Assembly (NCBI GenBank): GCA_002238825.1
Contig: MPNC01000006.1
Location: 62,001-126,000 of the forward strand
DNA from: SAR202 cluster bacterium bin87
GTDB lineage: Bacteria > Chloroflexota > Dehalococcoidia > Lucifugimonadales > UBA3495
Length of the DNA: 64,000 nt
Reading direction: 5' to 3'
Position numbers and translations under genes: made by a program. Under the pieces are notes generated by a model. That model was not told the DNA's origin. It searched no databases and saw only the letters and a list, made by a program, of their open reading frames with translations. Every line of letters starts with the position of its first letter. The first letter of the stretch is position 1. Positions 59,661-64,000 of this stretch are shown piece after piece.

Positions 59661-60209
59661 TCAGTCCAGGTCGCGGATGTAGGCGCGGAAGATAACCTTG
59701 CTGAGAGCCAGAGTAAGGACGGCGGCGATGAACAACATCACCAGCGTGAATTCCAGGCTCTGCAGGGCGAAACCCAGGCCGGTCGCGGCAGCCGGCGGGT
59801 GCTCGGTGTCCGTTATCGACATGAGCAGGATCACCACGCCCAGCGTCATCGCCGCCGCAACATCGGCAGCCCAGTGGTGCGCGCTATCGGGTACCGGGAC
59901 CCAGCCGGCATGGAACAGCGCGAAGGACGTCAACGCTCCCACTGTCAGCCCGAGAATGTGCCCGCCCACCAGGTGCCGCAGCGCCGCGCTGCTGGAGTTG
60001 GGATGCACGAATACGATAACCGCGCTGGAGCCAAGGCCGGCGGCCAGTACCGCGTCGGCCACGGAATCCACCATAAGCATGACGACAAGCATCACCACCG
60101 CGGCCAGGGCCGATTGCCACAGGTAGCGCGTCTTGAGGCGGAAAAACTGTACGTTGTACAGTTCGATGAACAGGGGCAGATGGAGGCGTCGGCTCATACG
60201 GCGGGGCAT
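59661..60209 (-). CDS. HPP family membrane protein
   Basis: This protein of about 182 aa has the HPP signature: VIVFVHPNSSSAALRHLVGG and TDTEHPPAAATGLGFAL. Four hydrophobic helices follow a basic amphipathic N-terminus. HPP proteins occur in bacteria and plants; some are linked to nitrite/chloroplast transport, but the function here is unknown. The start at 60209 is a choice among in-frame Mets (60374, 60209, 60197); none has a good ribosome site. It is convergent with nothing on the plus strand and is followed by the antitoxin gene. Confidence 0.75.
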   Translation of the reverse strand: MPRRMSRRLHLPLFIELYNVQFFRLKTRYLWQSALAAVVMLVVMLMVDSVADAVLAAGLGSSAVIVFVHPNSSSAALRHLVGGHILGLTVGALTSFALFHAGWVPVPDSAHHWAADVAAAMTLGVVILLMSITDTEHPPAAATGLGFALQSLEFTLVMLFIAAVLTLALSKVIFRAYIRDLD

Positions 60210-60386
60210 GAGCTGCAGTTCGCCGTAGGAGATCAGCCGGTCCAGGAACCCGGTCGAGTGACGCGCCCGGCGTTCGCGCGCGCGACGGCGTGTGTGAGAG
60301 TTTGCTCTCCGTCTCCGCCGTGACGCCTCACCACCCGCGATGTCTCCAGGGTCCGACCTGGCGCGGTTTGCCATAGCTCGGCGAGG

Positions 60387-61181
60387 CTATGCCAAGCTGC
60401 GAGCGAAGTCCAGCCAGACCCGGGCGCAGGGCACGGGCAGGATGTGTTGGACGAAACCGGACACTCCCGGGAATACCACGGCGCGCCCGTTGGGGAACAC
60501 GTCCGCGGCGCCGCGGAAGTCTCCAAGCACCTCCTCACGGAGTGCGGCGGCGGCGATGATCAGCACCGGCGTTTGCACGTCTTTCAGGAGTGGTCGCAGG
60601 TCGCCCGATGCCTGGGCCTGGAAGCCCGCAACCACGTGGGGCGCGGTCGCCTTCATCTGGTCGGCGTACCAGCGGGTGTAGGCGGGGTCCACGATCTGTG
60701 GGTCAAGACGGCGCCCGATGCTGCCCTCGACCCAGGCGCCGATGCCGTCGTTTTCGATCTGCACCGCCGACTCGGCGTGGTGGGCGTCGTTGAAGCTGGT
60801 GGGCGAAGTGCAGGCGGTCAGGGAGAGGAGCCGTTCCTGGTGCATGGTGGCGTAGCGCATGGAAATGCTGCCGCCCACAGTCTCACCGATCAGGTGAAAC
60901 TTTTCCAGCCCCAGCTTGTCAGCAAACTCCGCCAGATCCTTGGCGAAGTTGTCCACCGACCACGGGTAGCCGGGGTCGGGGACGTCGGACTGGCCCATGC
61001 CACGCATGTCCAGTCGGATGACGCGATAGTGGCGGGCAATGATGGGAACCCAGCCGAACCAGAGTTTGTGGTTCTTGGCCATGCCGTGGTGCATCACCAC
61101 GGTCTCCGGCTCCGTCCACGGGTCCGTGAAGTCGTCAATGGTGTAGAACAGCTCGCAGCCGTCGTCCAAGCGCAGTTTCAT
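60387..61181 (-). CDS. Alpha/beta hydrolase with Thr in the nucleophile elbow
   Basis: This 264-aa alpha/beta hydrolase fold protein shows VVMHHGMAKN (oxyanion strand), RVIRLDMRGMGQSDVP and the nucleophile elbow LIGETVGGSISM. In the usual G-x-S-x-G the Ser is replaced by Thr here. The C-terminal His region reads SGFVQHILP instead of GH. If the elbow is aligned correctly, the nucleophile is Thr or the enzyme is non-canonical. Start 61181 is chosen because GGAGG precedes it on the reverse strand. Confidence 0.78.
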   Translation of the reverse strand: MKLRLDDGCELFYTIDDFTDPWTEPETVVMHHGMAKNHKLWFGWVPIIARHYRVIRLDMRGMGQSDVPDPGYPWSVDNFAKDLAEFADKLGLEKFHLIGETVGGSISMRYATMHQERLLSLTACTSPTSFNDAHHAESAVQIENDGIGAWVEGSIGRRLDPQIVDPAYTRWYADQMKATAPHVVAGFQAQASGDLRPLLKDVQTPVLIIAAAALREEVLGDFRGAADVFPNGRAVVFPGVSGFVQHILPVPCARVWLDFARSLA

Positions 61182-61295
61182 GTTGTTGCTGCCGACCTCC
61201 GTGCTGTCTGGTATTGGTTTCGTCCCAAAGCACAAGCGCGAGGCGACTACCTCGCGCTATCGATGACGATTGTTGCTCCGTGCCTTTGGTAAACG

Positions 61296-62087
61296 CTACT
61301 CGATCTCCAGTTCGTTGAATACCGAGCGGGCGATGCGCATGGAGGTGCGGGTGTTCATATACCCGCCGTACATGGACAAGTGTATGAAGATCTCCATCAC
61401 TTCCTCGGAGGTGAGCCCGACCCCGATGGCTCCGCGAATACGGCGGCGCATCTGGGCGTCGTACACGCCCATGCTGGTGAGGGCAGCCAGGGAAATGATG
61501 GCCCGTTCTTTGTCGTCGAGCAAGCTACGGCTGTAGATTGCGCCCCAGTTGTATTCGTCGACAATGCGTTCTAACTGGCCTTCAGGGGTCTCGTCGTCGT
61601 AGGTAGTCAGGGTGTTGCCCATATGGCGATGGTGGATTTCCTGTCCCAGCGCCAGCAACTCGTCCGGATGACGGTTGACGTCGTACTCCACGGCCGGTTC
61701 GTAATCGATGCCCAGTTCTTCGTAGATGTCCTTGGTCAGCCGCAGGGCGGACTCGACGGCGGGGACGCCGATGTAGAACGTGGACTGGATGAAGATCTCC
61801 ACCACCTGGTTGGGGGTGAGACCGACATTCAGGGCGCGCACGATGTGCCGGCGCAGCAGGTTCAACTCGCCCTGGGTCATCAGGGCGGATATTGTGGCGA
61901 TGCAGCGCTGCTTGAGGTCCAGTCCCGGGCGACGCCAGATGGTGCCGAAGAGGGCCTCGTCGATGATGCGCTTGAGGTCGGGCGCCAGCTGATCGACGCC
62001 GGGCAGGGCATAATGCGTGGAATCGCCGCCGGACATCTGTCCGCGCATGTCACGGCCGGCGTCATAGCGGTCATTGAGGGAAGTCAA
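61296..62087 (-). CDS. Two-domain carboxymuconolactone decarboxylase-like protein
   Basis: This protein of about 263 aa contains two tandem CMD domains. Domain 1 has RCIATISALMTQGELNLLRRHIVRALNVGLTPNQV, and domain 2 has RAIISLAALTSMGVYDAQMRRR and VGLTSEEVMEIFIH (in parts). Neither has the AhpD-type CxxC, so it is not an obvious peroxidase-reductase. TTG 62087 is chosen because AGGAGGAAT lies 6 bases before it on the reverse strand; the longer frame to 62222 would overlap the next gene. Confidence 0.75.
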   Translation of the reverse strand: MTSLNDRYDAGRDMRGQMSGGDSTHYALPGVDQLAPDLKRIIDEALFGTIWRRPGLDLKQRCIATISALMTQGELNLLRRHIVRALNVGLTPNQVVEIFIQSTFYIGVPAVESALRLTKDIYEELGIDYEPAVEYDVNRHPDELLALGQEIHHRHMGNTLTTYDDETPEGQLERIVDEYNWGAIYSRSLLDDKERAIISLAALTSMGVYDAQMRRRIRGAIGVGLTSEEVMEIFIHLSMYGGYMNTRTSMRIARSVFNELEIE

Positions 62088-62214
62088 GGCAGTATTCCTC
62101 CTCGCGAAAAGCGGCTGACTTGAAATGGAGGCAACGATGGAACTGCGGCGCAGGCGCAGACCGTCAAGCCGTGAAATTATAGCATAGGGGCGTTTGGCTC
62201 CCACCGGCGACGGG

Positions 62215-63159
62215 TCAGTCAACCTGTCGCATCACGTCGCCGGCAAACCAGTCCAACCGCTCCAGGGCCTGGTTGAGGTCGCTCCCGCGGATGTCAAAAA
62301 TGGTGTGGGAAACGCCCACTTCGGAATAGGTGTGGATGTCCTCAAGGATGGCGTCAGCTGATCCGGAGAATCGGCGGCGCGGGCCGGTCTGCATGGTCCC
62401 CGGATCGTAGAGTGGGGCCTTCATGGAGATCTGGATTTCGGCAGGGTCGCGGCCGGCCTGTTCCGCGAACCGGTTGAGCGTCACCAGGTCACCCGCCAGC
62501 TCCTCGGGCTCCAGGGTCGCAGCCGGGATGGTGCCCACCGGGTGCCAGCCGTCGCCGATGGTCGCGGCGCGGCGAATGGCGGGACGGCTCTGGCCGCCAA
62601 CCCAAATCGGCGGATGGGGCTTCTGCACGGGCTTGGGCAGGAACTGGATGCCAGAGAACTGGACGTACTTCCCGTCGAACTCAGGATTGGGGCTGGTCCA
62701 CAGCTCCTTGTAGGCCTGCAGGTATTCGTCGGTCACCGCGCCACGCTCGGCGAAGGGGGGCGTGCCCAGCGCCTCGAACTCCTCTTCCATCCAGCCCACG
62801 CCGACGCCCAGGATGAGGCGGCCCTGGGAAAGCACGTCCAGCGTGGCCAGGATCTTGGCGGCCAGGATGGGCGGGCGGTAGGGGACGATCATCACGCTGG
62901 GGACCATGCGGATGTTCTCAGTCACGCCGGCGAGGTAGGTGAGCAGGGTCAGTTGCTCCAGATACTCCCCGCTTTCGCCGGTGGGGAACTCGCCGCCCAC
63001 GGTGTAGGGATAAGGCGAGTCAATCTGGCTGGGCACCAGCACGTGGTCGCCGGCCACCATGCAGTAAAAGCCGAGACGGTCGCCGGTTTGCGCGATCTGA
63101 GCCAGCGGGCCGGGCTGGGCGTTGGGACCATGGTTGGGCAGGTAGAATCCGAACTGCAT
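62215..63159 (-). CDS. LLM class F420-dependent-type oxidoreductase
   Basis: This 314-aa luciferase-like protein begins MQFGFYLPNHGPNAQPGPLA and has MIVPYRPPILAAKILATLDV, SQGRLILGVGVGWMEEEFEALG and KPHPPIWVGGQSRPAIRRAA, in parts. This pattern is common in F420-dependent LLM oxidoreductases. Cofactor F420 or FMN is expected; the substrate is unknown. The start at 63159 is preceded by AGGAG. Together with the gene at 52961 it shows two LLM genes in 10 kb. Confidence 0.85.
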   Translation of the reverse strand: MQFGFYLPNHGPNAQPGPLAQIAQTGDRLGFYCMVAGDHVLVPSQIDSPYPYTVGGEFPTGESGEYLEQLTLLTYLAGVTENIRMVPSVMIVPYRPPILAAKILATLDVLSQGRLILGVGVGWMEEEFEALGTPPFAERGAVTDEYLQAYKELWTSPNPEFDGKYVQFSGIQFLPKPVQKPHPPIWVGGQSRPAIRRAATIGDGWHPVGTIPAATLEPEELAGDLVTLNRFAEQAGRDPAEIQISMKAPLYDPGTMQTGPRRRFSGSADAILEDIHTYSEVGVSHTIFDIRGSDLNQALERLDWFAGDVMRQVD

Positions 63160-63195
63160 ACTCTCTCCTGGGCGTAGCGATGCTGGGAGGATGGG

Positions 63196-63321
63196 TTAAA
63201 AACCGTTGACCTCACAGTTGCCGAACACAAAACCGATTATTACGAGAGCGATGACCAGGCCGGCCATCACGCCAAGGGCGCAGCCGCAGCCCTTCTTGAA
63301 TGAGTCGAAGAAACCGAACAT
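63196..63321 (-). CDS. Short membrane peptide, unknown
   Basis: This 41-aa open frame, MFGFFDSFKKGCGCALGVMA..., has a short amphipathic basic N-terminus, a CGC motif and one hydrophobic helix (LVIALVIIGFVFG). No ribosome site is evident. The protein-like layout and compact size make it plausible. It is adjacent to the F420-type gene. Confidence 0.4.
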   Translation of the reverse strand: MFGFFDSFKKGCGCALGVMAGLVIALVIIGFVFGNCEVNGF

Positions 63322-63471
63322 GGTGGAGCGTGTCCCGTGAACCGGCGTGGCGCCCGCTTTGTGCGGGGGTCTGGCCGGCTGCGCTGCTATAATAGCGCAG
63401 CCCGTTGAATTCACTCAACCGGACGGGTGTTCAGACAGATTTGAAACTGATGCACAAGGAGACATTTGACC

Positions 63472-63891
63472 ATGCCTAACATCACCCTCGACCAGGCGGA
63501 AGCGGTATTGGCTGGCGCGAAAGCTGCCGCCCTGGATCTCGGCAAAGCGTTCAGTTTTTCGGTGGTGGACGCTCGCGGCGACCTGATTACGATGTGCAAG
63601 ATGGATGGCTCCGCCTGGCGGACACCGTACGTGTCGCGCGGCAAGGCGCGGGCGTCGGCCTGCTTTGGCGAGCCCAGCGGAGACCTGACCGAGCGGTCCA
63701 CCACGCCCATCATGCGGGCGGTGATGGAAGTGGAACGCGGCGAGTTCGTGCCGGGACAGGGCGCGCTCCCCATATACATGAACGGAGAGTTGATCGGCGC
63801 GGTTGGCGGCAGCGGCGGTACTGCTCAAGAGGACGAGGACTGCTCGCGGGCCGGCATTGCTCGCGTGTCGGGCGCCAGCGCCAGCCGTTAG
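63472..63891 (+). CDS. GlcG/HbpS family protein
   Basis: This 139-aa protein of the GlcG/HbpS (DUF336) fold has [38 protein letters not shown] and PIYMNGELIGAVGGSGGTAQEDEDCSRAG, in parts. HbpS proteins bind haem or act as stress sensors, but the GlcG group is mostly uncharacterised. ATG 63472 is used because AAGGAG lies 10 bases upstream, whereas a TTG at 63466 would be only 4 bases away. A terminator follows. Confidence 0.8.
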   Translation: MPNITLDQAEAVLAGAKAAALDLGKAFSFSVVDARGDLITMCKMDGSAWRTPYVSRGKARASACFGEPSGDLTERSTTPIMRAVMEVERGEFVPGQGALPIYMNGELIGAVGGSGGTAQEDEDCSRAGIARVSGASASR

Positions 63892-63920
63892 CGTCAGCCT
63901 GAGAAGCAGGCACAAAGTAC

Positions 63921-63950
63921 GGCCCCGCTCCAATCGGAGCGGGGCCTTCT
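63921..63950 (+). terminator. Rho-independent terminator after the GlcG/HbpS gene
   Basis: GGCCCCGCTCC (63921-63931) pairs perfectly with GGAGCGGGGCC (63936-63946) around AATC and is followed by TTCT. Confidence 0.8.
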
Positions 63951-64000
63951 GCTGCGCGCTGGATCGAAAAGCGAGGTCAGTCGGTGGACGCGACTTCGAA

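Overview
The window is GC-rich, densely coding bacterial chromosome, most likely from an uncultivated, aerobically respiring Chloroflexota (SAR202/Dehalococcoidia-like). That placement is inference. It rests on an alternative complex III cluster joined to a System I cytochrome c maturation operon, many lipoprotein binding proteins with Ala/Pro/Thr or 'VTRVVEVTRE' linkers, LLM-type flavin/F420 oxidoreductases, Uma2 genes, and dispersed intergenic palindromic repeats. No rRNA, tRNA, CRISPR array, phage or transposase gene was recognised. Layout: 1-3.5 kb holds small membrane proteins, an SDR, a retropepsin-like protease and a GIY-YIG protein, with a decayed tandem duplication at the left edge. 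3.6-8.4 kb holds gatC-gatA, an AlbA_2/Schlafen-type ATPase regulator (minus) and asnS. 8.5-17.1 kb holds four tandem family-5 ABC binding-protein lipoproteins of 606-612 aa. Each has its own extended -10 promoter with an exactly 17-bp spacer and its own hairpin, and there is no permease. A recent copy of the asnS 3' end lies between the first two. 17.3-20.1 kb holds a divergent iron-type binding protein and ABC ATPase. 20.2-27 kb holds a DUF4097 lipoprotein, a HAD hydrolase, a secreted beta-domain protein, an ArsC-type reductase, a DtxR-family regulator and an unknown gene coupled to a dCTP-deaminase-like gene. 27.1-31.5 kb (minus) holds split thiamine-diphosphate decarboxylase-like alpha and beta subunits, a beta-like paralogue that has lost its cofactor motif, and a secreted beta-rich protein. 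32.6-41.8 kb is the alternative complex III locus: a leading membrane protein, pentahaem ActA, ActB split in two, two NrfD-like subunits, duplicated ActD, and ActE. A strong promoter candidate lies upstream. 41.8-46.3 kb is a compact operon: CcmH, CcmF, CcmI-like, an unrecognised exported protein, and CcmG/ResA. It matures c-type cytochromes such as ActA and ActE. 46.5-64 kb is metabolic and accessory: a ROK kinase, two MaoC-like proteins, an aminotransferase, three tandem Uma2 genes, LLM oxidoreductases, a thioredoxin-like lipoprotein, SDR, MmgE/PrpD, VapBC, an HPP membrane protein, an alpha/beta hydrolase, a double CMD protein and a GlcG/HbpS-like protein. Several long intergenic gaps are filled by related dispersed elements with inverted termini and no coding capacity. 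Two families have two or more full copies here, and one family carries a second repeat nested inside it. Together with the mosaic binding-protein paralogues and the asnS fragment, they show a chromosome remodelled by short-repeat insertion, tandem duplication and conversion between paralogues.
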